17,560 nt of DNA from Clostridia bacterium (lineage in GTDB: Bacteria; Bacillota_A; Clostridia; Oscillospirales; CAG-382), in NCBI GenBank assembly GCA_017517985.1, contig JAFWWX010000065.1, forward strand, positions 1-17,560. The letters run 5' to 3'. Within the stretch, counting starts at the first letter, position 1, and each line of letters starts with the position of its first letter. A program made the position numbers and the translations under genes. Positions 8,215-15,899 of the stretch are shown in pieces. The notes beneath the pieces were generated by a model. That model made no database searches and was not told the origin of the DNA. It worked only from the letters and a program-made list of their open reading frames with translations.

Positions 8215-8250
8215 TGGTATGAAAAACCATCAAAATTGCATTTTTTTGAT
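8215..8250 (-). terminator. Weak AT-rich terminator region after copA
   Basis: Two short inverted repeats lie downstream of copA: ATGGT/ACCAT (8215-8219 and 8226-8230), followed on the minus strand by TTTTTGA, and ATCAAAA/TTTTGAT (8229-8235 and 8244-8250). Neither is GC-rich, so copA may read into the gdhA promoter region. Confidence 0.3.
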
Positions 8251-8310
8251 TTTTTTGACGAAAAATGAATAATTCTTTAGAGAGCTGTCGTTTTGAGACA
8301 CAAGACCGTT

Positions 8311-8514
8311 TTATAACAAAACTTCGTACCCTGCGCCGACAATCGCGTCTTTTATTACGCTGTCTCCAACATCTTTTGACATTGTCACTTTAACAGTGCC
8401 CTCTGTGTGGCTTGCAACTGCCTCTGTTACCCCCTCAATTGCCTCAATTGCTTTTTTGACGTGGTTTTCACAGTGGGGACACATCATACCCTTTACATTA
8501 AATGTTTTTTCCAT
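8311..8514 (-). CDS. Possible internally initiated CopZ-like copper chaperone
   Basis: The last 67 codons of copA make a complete HMA domain beginning [15 protein letters not shown] and ending GAGYEVLL, the size of a free CopZ chaperone. Its Met is preceded by GGAGG (8527-8523) with an 8-base spacing, as good a ribosome binding site as that of gdhA. In the fusion the same bases simply encode Thr-Glu-Glu-Lys-Ile. It may be translated separately to give soluble chaperone besides the full pump, or the site may be a relic of an ancestral copA-copZ operon that fused. The sequence shows the site; separate expression is inference. Confidence 0.4.
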   Translation of the reverse strand: MEKTFNVKGMMCPHCENHVKKAIEAIEGVTEAVASHTEGTVKVTMSKDVGDSVIKDAIVGAGYEVLL

Positions 8515-10851
8515 TATTTTTTCCTCCGTTGGGTTTTCAGATATATAGATTGTTTCTTCCGTATAATTTGTTTCTTTACTGTTACTCTGCTTTGCAGTAA
8601 CAGGTTTAAAGGAGTTCAGACGCAGTGCGTTTGATACGACGCAGAAGCTTGAAAGCCCCATAGCAAGCGCTCCGAGCATAGGACTCAGAACTATTCCGCA
8701 GGGAGCAAGCACACCTGCCGCTACAGGGATTCCGATGCAGTTATAGAAAAAAGCCCAGAACAGATTCTGACGGATGTTTCCGAGAACCTCCCTTGAAAGC
8801 TTTACTGCATTAACCGCCGAGGTAAGATTTCCATTTATAAGAATTATATCCGCTGTGTCCCTTGCAATATCCGTTCCTGTGCCGATTGCAATTCCCACAT
8901 CTGCAAGTGCGAGAGCAGGAGCGTCATTTATTCCATCGCCTATCATTGCGACCTTGCCTTTTTTTCTTAATTCTGTGATTGTCCTTGATTTACTGTCCGG
9001 TGTTGCCTGTGCAATTGCCGTTCTTATTCCGGCTTTTTCTGCAACTGCCTCTGTTACAATCCTGTTGTCCCCGGAAAGAAGTACTGGCTCAAGACCCATT
9101 TTATAAAAATGCTCTGTTGCAGATATACTATCACTCTTTACTGTGTCGGCAACTGAGATTATTCCAAGATATTCGCCTTTTTCCGAAAAGAACAGCGGAG
9201 TGCTTCCGCCGGCAGAAATTTTGTCGGATTTCATCCTCTCATCGTCAGAGATTTCAATGCCGTTTTTCGATAAATATTCAGCTTTTCCGCCAAAACAGTC
9301 AAAACCGTTTATTTTGCAGTAAACACCGCTTCCGGTATCTGATTTGAAATCTGTCGATGAAAGTAGCGGAATATTATTGTCCTTGCAGTAGGAAACCACA
9401 GCACGACCAAGTGGATGCTCGCTCATTGCTTCAAGGGTATGTGCTATGCAAAGAAGCCTTTCTTCTGAAATTCCTGCTGCGGGGAAAACTCCCATAACGG
9501 AAATGTTTCCGCTTGTAACAGTCCCGGTTTTGTCAAGTACTACCGTGTTTATTCTGCCACAAACCTCAAGCGCCTGTGCGTTTTTAAAGAGTATTCCGTT
9601 TTTTGCACCCACTCCGCTTCCTACCATAATTGCCACCGGAGTTGCAAGTCCAAGGGAACAGGGACAGCTTATAACCAGTACCGAAACGGCCCTTGTAAGA
9701 GCAAATCCAAAACTTTCACCGAGAATCAGCCATACAATCGCAGTTATAATTGCAATAAGTATTACCATCGGTACAAAAACGGCGGCAACCCTGTCTGCCA
9801 TTTTTGCAATTGGAGCTTTTGTGGAAGATGCATCACTAACGGTTTTTATTATTCTTGAAAGTACCGTGTCGCCGCCGACTCTTGTCGCCCGACATTTTAT
9901 ATATCCCAAGGTGTTTACCGTTGCGCCTATAACGGTATCACCCTCTTTTTTTTCGGACGGAATACTTTCTCCTGTTATTGCCGATTCGTTTACGGCACTT
10001 TTGCCCTCCACAATAAAGCCGTCAACCGGAATCTGCTCTCCGGGTTTTACAACAAATATATCGCCGATACAAATTTCAGATATTTTTACTGTTTCCTCGT
10101 TGCCATCGCGAATTACAGTTGCAGTTTCCGGTACAAGATTCTCAAGCGCTAAAAGGGCTTTGCCTGTCTTTGACTTTGAGCGTGCTTCAAGAGCCTTTCC
10201 GACAGTAATGAGCGCGAGAATCATAGCGGAGGATTCAAAATATAAGTCGTGAAGTAAATGCTCCGCGCCGTGAAGGTCTCCGGCAGAGAGCTTTTTTGTC
10301 ATTAGAAACAGCACCGCAACGCTGTAAACAAATGAGGCTCCGGAGCCCAGTGCCACAAGGGCATCCATATTCGGTGAGAGATTCAATATTGACTTTGCAC
10401 CACTTGCAAAGAATTTTTTTCCAATTATCATAACCGCCACACAGCAGAGAAGTTGAACAAGCCCTGTGGCAAGCGGATTGCTTTCAAAAAAGTTCGGCAG
10501 GGGAAATCCCAGCATATTGTGTCCCATTGAAAAATACATAAGAACAACAAGAAACGAAACCGAGGTAAGAAGTCGTTTCAGCAATGATTCAGACTCCTTG
10601 ATATAACGGTTTTTTTCTGATTTTCTTTCGCTATCAGTTTCGCCATCTGCTTTGTCTACCGGAAAACATCCGTAGCCTGCCTTTTCCACGGCACAAATAA
10701 TCTCCGTGTCCGCCACATCTCCCTCAACAATAAGGCTTCCTGCGAGAAGATTTACCGAACAGCTCTCGATGCCTTCAAGGTTTTTTACTGCTTTTTCAAC
10801 CCTTGCACTGCAGGCAGCACAGCTCATTCCGGTTACATTATATTTTTTCAA
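8311..10851 (-). CDS. copA: Cu(I)-exporting P1B-type ATPase with N- and C-terminal HMA domains
   Basis: This 846-residue membrane pump uses ATP to export Cu(I). An N-terminal HMA domain (residues 1-65) has GMSCAAC with Cys11 and Cys14. The core follows: TGES actuator loop, C396-P-C398 in the metal-transport helix, phosphorylated D440 in DKTGT, SEHPLG in the nucleotide domain, and GDGINDAP at 638-645. YN in helix 7 and MGLSS in helix 8 mark the Cu(I) subgroup (P1B-1). After a polar linker, a second HMA domain (780-846; C791-P-H-C794) closes the protein, about 70-90 residues longer than a plain one-HMA CopA. Translation starts at TTG 10851 with GGAGGTGA at 10863-10856; no ATG fits. No CsoR or CopY gene is adjacent. 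Confidence 0.95.
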   Translation of the reverse strand: MKKYNVTGMSCAACSARVEKAVKNLEGIESCSVNLLAGSLIVEGDVADTEIICAVEKAGYGCFPVDKADGETDSERKSEKNRYIKESESLLKRLLTSVSFLVVLMYFSMGHNMLGFPLPNFFESNPLATGLVQLLCCVAVMIIGKKFFASGAKSILNLSPNMDALVALGSGASFVYSVAVLFLMTKKLSAGDLHGAEHLLHDLYFESSAMILALITVGKALEARSKSKTGKALLALENLVPETATVIRDGNEETVKISEICIGDIFVVKPGEQIPVDGFIVEGKSAVNESAITGESIPSEKKEGDTVIGATVNTLGYIKCRATRVGGDTVLSRIIKTVSDASSTKAPIAKMADRVAAVFVPMVILIAIITAIVWLILGESFGFALTRAVSVLVISCPCSLGLATPVAIMVGSGVGAKNGILFKNAQALEVCGRINTVVLDKTGTVTSGNISVMGVFPAAGISEERLLCIAHTLEAMSEHPLGRAVVSYCKDNNIPLLSSTDFKSDTGSGVYCKINGFDCFGGKAEYLSKNGIEISDDERMKSDKISAGGSTPLFFSEKGEYLGIISVADTVKSDSISATEHFYKMGLEPVLLSGDNRIVTEAVAEKAGIRTAIAQATPDSKSRTITELRKKGKVAMIGDGINDAPALALADVGIAIGTGTDIARDTADIILINGNLTSAVNAVKLSREVLGNIRQNLFWAFFYNCIGIPVAAGVLAPCGIVLSPMLGALAMGLSSFCVVSNALRLNSFKPVTAKQSNSKETNYTEETIYISENPTEEKIMEKTFNVKGMMCPHCENHVKKAIEAIEGVTEAVASHTEGTVKVTMSKDVGDSVIKDAIVGAGYEVLL

Positions 10852-10906
10852 TCCGTCACCTCCGAATAAAGACCTGCGGTATGTACCCTGAAAGCAGTAT
10901 CACAGG

Positions 10907-10934
10907 CTTTTAAAAACGCACTATCCCTTGACAA
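10907..10934 (-). promoter_or_regulatory. Candidate copA promoter
   Basis: On the minus strand TTGTCA (10934-10929) and TAAAAG (10912-10907) are 16 bases apart, about 56 bases before the copA TTG start. The -10 box is poor. The -35 box overlaps that of the divergent plus-strand promoter, so the two may compete. Confidence 0.3.
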
Positions 10935-10956
10935 ATATAAGAATTTGTAGTATGAT
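10928..10956 (+). promoter_or_regulatory. Promoter of the GT-C/UbiA operon with overlapping dyad
   Basis: TTGACA (10928-10933) and TATGAT (10951-10956) are spaced by exactly 17 bases, so transcription should begin near 10963, leaving a leader of about 170 bases. An inverted repeat, ACAAAT (10931-10936) and ATTTGT (10943-10948), fills the spacer and could be an operator for an unknown repressor. Confidence 0.7.
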
Positions 10957-11049
10957 TGTTCTGATAATTTTATTTTAGACGATTTTTGTTAATTTTTCAA
11001 TAAAAACCGTGAAAGAATGTTTGAAATTCACAATTCTGCCGGATTTCGG

Positions 11050-11105
11050 AAGGGGAGAGTTTTTTCTCTCTGCGTGATATTTTACGTTTCTTCTCCTTTT
11101 TATAT
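11050..11105 (+). promoter_or_regulatory. Possible attenuator in the GT-C gene leader
   Basis: AAGGGGAGA (11050-11058) can pair with TCTCCTTTT (11092-11100), including two G-T pairs, and is followed by TATATT, a terminator-like arrangement just upstream of the ribosome binding site. A competing small hairpin, GAGAG (11055-11059) with CTCTC (11066-11070), uses the same left arm. The mutually exclusive pairing suggests conditional termination, but no known riboswitch was recognised. Confidence 0.3.
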
Positions 11106-11134
11106 TACAAGTACAAAACAGAAAGGAAATTTGT

Positions 11135-12880
11135 ATGAATCTCCGCGAAAAAACAGAAAATACGATTTTTAATTCGGGAGTAATGCTGTTGCTTTTTTTG
11201 ATAAGCACACTGCTGTTTAACTCTGCTGCGTTTCTTGTTGGGCTATCGGTGAAGCCGGTGTTTCTGCCGTTGTGCCTTTTGTTTTCCGCTTGCCTTTACT
11301 TTTACCTTTTGAAGAAAAAAGATACAAGAATAAGTATTAACGGCTTTGTTCTTGGACTTGCGGTTTTAGTATTTTTTGTTGTGCTTTCAAACAATATATA
11401 TGATATGTCTTTTGACGGAAACTGGTATCATAAGGCAAGTGTGGGAAGCCTAAAATATGGCTGGAATCCGATATATTCATCACTTGCTGATTTTGCGGCA
11501 ATGCCTGGCGGTGTGGGAATTGGAAACCTTGCAGAATCCGCAATCTGGGCAGACCACTACTGCAAAGCCCCATGGATTGTCGGTGCAAACATATACAGCT
11601 TTACCGGAAGCATTGAATGTGCCAAGGCGGTAAACTTGATTTTTGCATATATTCTCTTTTCTTTTTTGTACCGTTACCTTTCAAAAAAAGGTTTTTCCGT
11701 TCTCTCCTCAACAATTTTATCTGTTATTACGGCTTTGAATCCCATAAGTGTTTCCCAGATGTTCACCTTCTATAATGACGGACTTCTGGCATCTGCTGTA
11801 TTTACACTTATTGTTCTTCTTTGCGACCTTTCCGACAGAGAAAACGACGAGGACATGAGTTTGCAGACAGTGCTGTTGTTTTCTGCGGTAGTTTTCTGTA
11901 TAAGCATAAAGTTCACGGGACTTGTGTACGCTGCATTTTTCTGCTTTGCCTTTTATGTGCTGTGGCTTGTACGCGCTTATAAAAAGGGTGACTTCAAAAA
12001 GGTACTTGCAAAGGCATCTGCTTTTTATACGGTTACTGTTCTTGTGGCGGTACTTTTTGTCGGTTCTTCAAGCTATGTAAAAAATACAATTGAACATAAA
12101 AATCCACTTTATCCGCTTTTCGGAGAGGAGAGTGTGGATATAATGACACTAAATCAGCCTGCCGCATTTTCCGGAATGTCGGGCATTGAGCGTTTGTTCT
12201 ATTCGATTTTCAGTGAAACCTCAAACCTTATGGGAGAGGGTGAGCTGAGACTAAAGCGACCTTTCGAGGTTCTGCCTGAGGAAATAAAACTGACGGCAAC
12301 CTCGCCGGATACAAGAATCGGCGGTATGGGGCCGCTTTTTGGAGGTATTCTTTGTATCAGCCTTCCGGTGCTTGTAATTGCTGCAGTATATCTTGCATTA
12401 AAGAACAGAAGGTGCTTTTTTAACGCACTTTCGGTGTTCCTGCCATCGACGCTTCTGATACTTATTATCAAGGAGAGCTGGTGGGCAAGGTATTCACCGT
12501 TTTTATGGCTTGTACCTGTGGCTGCCCTTGCCTTTGTTTTCTGCTGTATTCGCAAAATAAATTTATATGCAAAAGTTCCGGTACTGTTATTTGCTGTATT
12601 TTTGCTCTTTACATCTGTTACAAATGTGGGCTTTTTCGCCCTCTATCCCAAAATGGCGCTGGATAGAACATCGGATATAAAGGACAATTTCACCTGCCTT
12701 TCAGTGATTTCAAGGGATAGCAATGTCAAAATCGCCTTTGCTACCTATGCGTTCTATGGGATTGAGTACAATCTTAAAGACAACGGAATAAATTATACCA
12801 TTGTTGCTCAAATCGAGGGCGATGGACTTGACATTTATGACGGTAAGGCGACAGCACAGGTTGACTTTATATTGGAATAA
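11135..12880 (+). CDS. Polytopic membrane protein, GT-C-type glycosyltransferase-like
   Basis: This 581-residue protein has about ten or more hydrophobic segments separated by short loops. The first large non-cytoplasmic loop, after the segment at 70-86, carries an acidic motif with D90 and D94 (YDMSFDGNWYH). This is the position where GT-C glycosyltransferases that use polyprenyl-phosphate sugars keep their catalytic Asp. The 40-residue C-terminal tail is soluble. I do not recognise a named family, so the role is inferred: transfer of a lipid-linked sugar to a cell-surface acceptor on the outer face of the membrane. ATG 11135 has AAAGG at 11122-11126. The UbiA gene, likely maker of a pentosyl-lipid donor, follows 30 bases downstream in the same operon, which strengthens the GT-C reading. 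A flippase or polymerase role remains possible. Confidence 0.6.
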   Translation: MNLREKTENTIFNSGVMLLLFLISTLLFNSAAFLVGLSVKPVFLPLCLLFSACLYFYLLKKKDTRISINGFVLGLAVLVFFVVLSNNIYDMSFDGNWYHKASVGSLKYGWNPIYSSLADFAAMPGGVGIGNLAESAIWADHYCKAPWIVGANIYSFTGSIECAKAVNLIFAYILFSFLYRYLSKKGFSVLSSTILSVITALNPISVSQMFTFYNDGLLASAVFTLIVLLCDLSDRENDEDMSLQTVLLFSAVVFCISIKFTGLVYAAFFCFAFYVLWLVRAYKKGDFKKVLAKASAFYTVTVLVAVLFVGSSSYVKNTIEHKNPLYPLFGEESVDIMTLNQPAAFSGMSGIERLFYSIFSETSNLMGEGELRLKRPFEVLPEEIKLTATSPDTRIGGMGPLFGGILCISLPVLVIAAVYLALKNRRCFFNALSVFLPSTLLILIIKESWWARYSPFLWLVPVAALAFVFCCIRKINLYAKVPVLLFAVFLLFTSVTNVGFFALYPKMALDRTSDIKDNFTCLSVISRDSNVKIAFATYAFYGIEYNLKDNGINYTIVAQIEGDGLDIYDGKATAQVDFILE

Positions 12881-12910
12881 CATAATTTCCCGAAAAGAAA
12901 GGAACTGTAT

Positions 12911-13771
12911 ATGAAATCAATTGTTAAATTGCTTCGACCGCATCATAGCATAAAGAATATACTGCTGTTTCTTCCGCTTGTTTTCGGTGGAAAACTACTT
13001 GATAAGACCTTGCTTTTTCGCTGTATATTCGGATTTGTTGCGTTTTTCTTTATCTGCTCTGCGGTGTATGTCATAAACGACATAAGAGATGCAGAAAAGG
13101 ATAGACTTCACCCCAAAAAATGCAAAAGACCAATTGCAAGCGGTAAAATATCAAAGAAGACGGCGGCGTTTATTGCAGTGCTTCTTGTTGCACTTGCGGT
13201 TTTCTGTGATATATTCCTTTGCAGAAGCATTGGTGGTTTTTTTGTGCTGCTTCTGTATTTTGTTCTTAATCTTGGCTACAGTATGGGGCTTAAGGAAGTA
13301 CCGCTTCTGGATATTGTTATACTTGTTTCCGGTTTTATTCTTCGTGTGGTTTACGGCTCGCAGATATGCGGAATACCTGTTTCTGGATGGATGTATCTCA
13401 CCGTTATGTGTGCCTCCTTTTATCTTGGACTTGGCAAACGCAGAAACGAGCTTTCAAGGACCGGCGGAGACACAAGAAAGGTGTTAACCTTTTATACATA
13501 CGGTTTTCTTGATAAAAATATGTACCTGTGCAATACTCTTGTGGTGATTTTTTATGCACTTTGGAGCACCAGCGCCGAGATAACCCAGAGATTCGGTGAA
13601 AGAATGATATGGACAGTACCGCTTGTTATGATAATTCTTATGAAATACAGCCTTGATATAGAGGGCGACTCGGATGCAGACCCGGTTGAGGTTGTTGTGC
13701 GGGATAAGGTGCTTGCATTGCTCTGCCTTATGTATGCGATAATTGCGGTTTCCGTTATATATTTTGCATAA
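12911..13771 (+). CDS. UbiA-family prenyltransferase, decaprenyl-phosphate phosphoribose synthase-like
   Basis: This 286-residue membrane enzyme closely resembles mycobacterial Rv3806c (UbiA; DPPR synthase, about 300 residues), which joins PRPP to decaprenyl phosphate. Shared features are the N-terminal RPHHSIKN segment, VINDIRDAEKDRLHPKK with N56, D57, D60 and D64 binding Mg and phosphate, RPIASG (73-78), LDIVILVSGFILR, a GKRRNEL-type loop, and a C-terminal DIEGDSDADPVEVVVRDKVL stretch. About eight or nine membrane helices are expected. Quinone-pathway UbiA proteins lack the ribose-specific C-terminal pattern. The likely product is polyprenyl-phosphoryl-5-phosphoribose, feeding the GT-C-like neighbour. 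No phosphatase or DprE1/DprE2 epimerase gene is in the window, so whether ribose or arabinose is delivered is open. AAAGGA at 12898-12903 supports ATG 12911; a terminator follows. Confidence 0.8.
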   Translation: MKSIVKLLRPHHSIKNILLFLPLVFGGKLLDKTLLFRCIFGFVAFFFICSAVYVINDIRDAEKDRLHPKKCKRPIASGKISKKTAAFIAVLLVALAVFCDIFLCRSIGGFFVLLLYFVLNLGYSMGLKEVPLLDIVILVSGFILRVVYGSQICGIPVSGWMYLTVMCASFYLGLGKRRNELSRTGGDTRKVLTFYTYGFLDKNMYLCNTLVVIFYALWSTSAEITQRFGERMIWTVPLVMIILMKYSLDIEGDSDADPVEVVVRDKVLALLCLMYAIIAVSVIYFA

Positions 13772-13830
13772 CGGAGTCTGTTCTGTTTTGAAAGATATAA
13801 TACCGGTGAAAATATTTTTATAAAAGAATA

Positions 13831-13869
13831 GCACCCTGTTCCGCATTGGAGCAGGGTGCCGAAATTTTT
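13831..13869 (+). terminator. Terminator of the GT-C/UbiA operon
   Basis: GCACCCTGTTCC (13831-13842) pairs with GGAGCAGGGTGC (13848-13859), giving about 12 bp with one G-T pair, followed by CGAAATTTTTG. It sits 60 bases after the UbiA stop. The next 95 bases up to the tRNA terminator hold nothing I can identify. Confidence 0.8.
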
Positions 13870-13966
13870 GTTGTGTCAGGCGTTCCGAATAGGCTGAGAG
13901 AACCGCGCCATTTCAAAAATTCGGGTATATGCAAAATCTAAGAGTTAAGTAGTGAAAGGAAAAAGT

Positions 13967-13998
13967 AAAAACCTCGTATCTTTCGATACGAGGTTTTT
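13967..13998 (-). terminator. Terminator of the tRNA operon
   Basis: AAAAACCTCGTATC (13967-13980) and GATACGAGGTTTTT (13985-13998) form a perfect 14-bp palindromic stem with a 4-base loop. On the minus strand it ends in TTTTTACTTTTT. Its first base coincides with the last A of the tRNA-Tyr CCA end. Confidence 0.9.
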
Positions 13999-14082
13999 GG
14001 TGGGGGAAGGTGGATTCGGACCACCGAAGTCAGTGACAACAGATTTACAGTCTGCCCCCTTTGGCCGCTCGGGAATTCCCCC
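13998..14082 (-). tRNA. tRNA-Tyr (anticodon GTA)
   Basis: The minus strand folds into a class II tRNA. The acceptor GGGGGAA pairs with TTCCCCC, the anticodon loop CTGTAAA gives GTA, there is a long variable arm, the T arm is GGTGG-TCCGAAT-CCACC, discriminator A is at 14001, and an encoded CCA lies at 14000-13998. The 5' end at 14082 directly abuts the CCA of the upstream tRNA-Thr. Confidence 0.95.
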
Positions 14083-14157
14083 TGGAGCTGGTGATCGGAG
14101 TCGAACCAACAACCTGCTGATTACAAATCAGCTGCTCTGCCATTGAGCCACACCAGC
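14083..14157 (-). tRNA. tRNA-Thr (anticodon TGT)
   Basis: The minus strand gives acceptor GCTGGTG/CACCAGC, D arm GCTC-AATGGCA-GAGC, anticodon stem GCTGA/TCAGC with loop TTTGTAA (anticodon TGT), and a T arm containing GGTTCGACTCC. Discriminator T is at 14086 and CCA is encoded at 14085-14083. It is the first tRNA of a two-tRNA operon. Confidence 0.95.
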
Positions 14158-14192
14158 ATATTTAGTTTTGCCTCTCAAACGAGAACAGCGAT

Positions 14193-14221
14193 ATTATATC
14201 ACAGCCGTATTTGTTTGTCAA
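14193..14221 (-). promoter_or_regulatory. Consensus promoter of the tRNA-Thr/Tyr operon
   Basis: On the minus strand TTGACA (14221-14216) and TATAAT (14198-14193) match the vegetative consensus perfectly with 17-base spacing. This predicts a start near 14186, some 29 bases before tRNA-Thr, and fits a strongly expressed stable-RNA operon. Confidence 0.9.
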
Positions 14222-14479
14222 GAGTTTTTTTGATTTTTTTATTCTTTTATTTACTTTGACAGATTAATCGTTTTTGCGAAAGAAAAATTGTTGAATTTGA
14301 CCACATAAATATCTTTGCCGGGATTATATCCGCCTATTCTTTGCAAGTGTTTTCACAACAGCCGTTGTTTTCCAAACAAGGAAAATTATGACGGTGCTTT
14401 TTAAATATGACCTGCGTTATGCCGGACAATATATTAAGGAAGTAATTTTCTGACGGTGGGCAAACGAACGGTGTTTCTG
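14222..14479. other. Intergenic region with no recognisable gene
   Basis: Between the divergent tRNA and capA promoters I find no convincing coding sequence. The reverse-strand open frames are short, lack ribosome binding sites and have an unlikely composition. The only structure is a small hairpin, TTTTCC (14368-14373) and GGAAAA (14380-14385), without a T-run. Confidence 0.5.
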
Positions 14480-14508
14480 TTGACATAACTGTTGAAATAT
14501 GGTAACAT
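14480..14508 (+). promoter_or_regulatory. Promoter of the capA-like gene
   Basis: TTGACA (14480-14485) and TAACAT (14503-14508) are 17 bases apart, giving a predicted start near 14515 and a short leader of about 30 bases before the coding region. Confidence 0.7.
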
Positions 14509-14537
14509 AGATTCATAACAAAAACAAGGATGTATAG

Positions 14538-14549
14538 ATGTATATATGA
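14538..14549 (+). other. Three-codon upstream ORF overlapping the CapA start
   Basis: ATG TAT ATA TGA at 14538-14549 has AAGGA (14526-14530) 7 bases upstream, and its stop overlaps the CapA ATG at 14546 in an ATGA junction. The CapA start itself is 15 bases from that ribosome binding site, so CapA may depend on reinitiation after this mini-ORF. Chance occurrence is possible. Confidence 0.3.
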
Positions 14550-15799
14550 AAGTTAAAAAAACAATATTCCTTTTTGCGGCTTTGTGCGGATTGGTGATTT
14601 TTTCCGGATGTGGAAACAATCAGCAGTTGCCCTCGCAAGCGGAAAAGGAAATCACAATGCCAAAGCCCGGCAGTGATGTTGCAGATACAGGCGACGGCAG
14701 TATCGAAAAAATGCCGGAAGAAAGTGAGCTTGCAGATGAGCCGGTTTTGGAAAGAGTTTCCTTTGTAGGATGCGGTGACAATATTATTTATTACGGCAAT
14801 GTAAGAGACGCCGCATCGCTGTCGGACGGCGAAAGGAAATATAATTTCAAGCCCATGTTTGAGCCTGTAAAGGATATAATCGCAGGTGCAGATATTGCTT
14901 TTATAAATCAGGAAACGGTTATGGCAGGAGATGGCTACAGTCTCAGCTATTATCCCAGATTCAACAGTCCCCGTGAAGTTGGGATTGACCTTGTGGAGCT
15001 TGGCTATGATGTTATAAACATCGCAAACAATCATATGCTTGACAAGGGAGCACCGGGGCTTGAAAATACAATAAAATTTTGGATAGAGCAGGACTGCCTT
15101 ATGATTGGCGGCTACCAAAATGCAGAGGACTATGACAATATAAGAGTCCTTGAAAAAAACGGAATAAAAATATCGTTTCTTTCATATACCTACGCCACAA
15201 ACGGTATAAGAAAGCCGAGCTCATCGTCACTTGTAATTCCCTATATCAATGATGAGGATATTATTCGTCAGACAAGTAAAGCAAAGGAAGAATCTGATTT
15301 TGTTATTGTATCAGTTCATTGGGGAAACGAGGGCGTGTTCAGACCAAATGACGAGCAAAAAAGAACAGCGCAACTTCTTTCCGATTGTGGGGTGGATGTC
15401 ATAATAGGTCACCATCCCCATGTTATACAGCCGGTGGAATGGCTTGTTGGCGAAAATGGAAACAAAACACTCTGCGTATACTCTTTGGGGAATTTTGCCG
15501 CAGAGCAGGAATACGCCTATAATATGGTCGGTGGCATTATAACATTTGACATAGTTTCGGAAAATGACGGCAAGCCTTATGTGGAAAATCCGGTCTTTAA
15601 CCCGACGGTATTTCATTTTAATTCAAAGTTCTACAAAAACACAGTGTATCTTATGGAAGATTATACACAGGAGCTTGCAGATGCTCACGGTGTCAGAACC
15701 TACTACAGACACTCGCTGACTGTTCCGGGACTTAGAAAATATGTGACGGATAATATTTCTCCGGAGTTTTTGCCGGAGAGCTTCCGGGTACAGCAGTAA
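14546..15799 (+). CDS. CapA-family (PGA_cap) metallophosphatase-like lipoprotein
   Basis: This 417-residue protein starts with a lipoprotein signal (basic MKVKK, hydrophobic core, lipobox IFSGC with Cys22), so it should be anchored on the outer face of the membrane. A Glu/Asp-rich linker leads to a CapA domain with calcineurin-like motifs: VGCGDN, FINQET, IANNHMLDKG, SVHWGNE, GHHPHVIQPVEW and YSLGNF. CapA/PgsA proteins take part in poly-gamma-glutamate capsule synthesis or release, but many single-copy Clostridia homologues occur without capB and capC, as here, and their substrate is unknown. The start at 14546 is the only ATG fitting the signal peptide, although its ribosome binding site is distant and a three-codon ORF overlaps it. 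The gene is monocistronic, with its own promoter and a probable terminator. Confidence 0.85.
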   Translation: MKVKKTIFLFAALCGLVIFSGCGNNQQLPSQAEKEITMPKPGSDVADTGDGSIEKMPEESELADEPVLERVSFVGCGDNIIYYGNVRDAASLSDGERKYNFKPMFEPVKDIIAGADIAFINQETVMAGDGYSLSYYPRFNSPREVGIDLVELGYDVINIANNHMLDKGAPGLENTIKFWIEQDCLMIGGYQNAEDYDNIRVLEKNGIKISFLSYTYATNGIRKPSSSSLVIPYINDEDIIRQTSKAKEESDFVIVSVHWGNEGVFRPNDEQKRTAQLLSDCGVDVIIGHHPHVIQPVEWLVGENGNKTLCVYSLGNFAAEQEYAYNMVGGIITFDIVSENDGKPYVENPVFNPTVFHFNSKFYKNTVYLMEDYTQELADAHGVRTYYRHSLTVPGLRKYVTDNISPEFLPESFRVQQ

Positions 15800-15835
15800 A
15801 AGGATTCGATAAATTAATATCAGACAGCACATATT

Positions 15836-15899
15836 CGCAGGATAATACTTGCCTTGCCCTTTACTTTAAGGTCGAGGTCGGTCAGAATCCTGCGTTTTT
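15836..15899 (+). terminator. Probable terminator after the capA-like gene
   Basis: CGCAGGAT (15836-15843) pairs perfectly with ATCCTGCG (15887-15894), followed by TTTTTGCTTTTG. The loop of about 43 bases is unusually long, so function is less certain than for the other terminators here. Confidence 0.5.

Noticed and set aside
9446..10252. 268-codon plus-strand frame opposite copA
   Set aside because: It is a long antisense frame produced by copA codon composition; its translation is Ser/Thr/Ile-rich without motifs.
10878..10887. GGTATGTACC near-palindrome in the copA leader as a CsoR/CopY operator
   Set aside because: The arms (GGTA-TG-TACC) fit neither the CsoR-type TACCC..GGGTA pattern nor the CopY TACANNTGTA box, and it lies within the presumed transcript; a chance match is likely.
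13952..14146. 64-codon plus-strand frame across the tRNA region
   Set aside because: It runs antisense through both tRNAs and the terminator; the tRNA folds explain the sequence fully.
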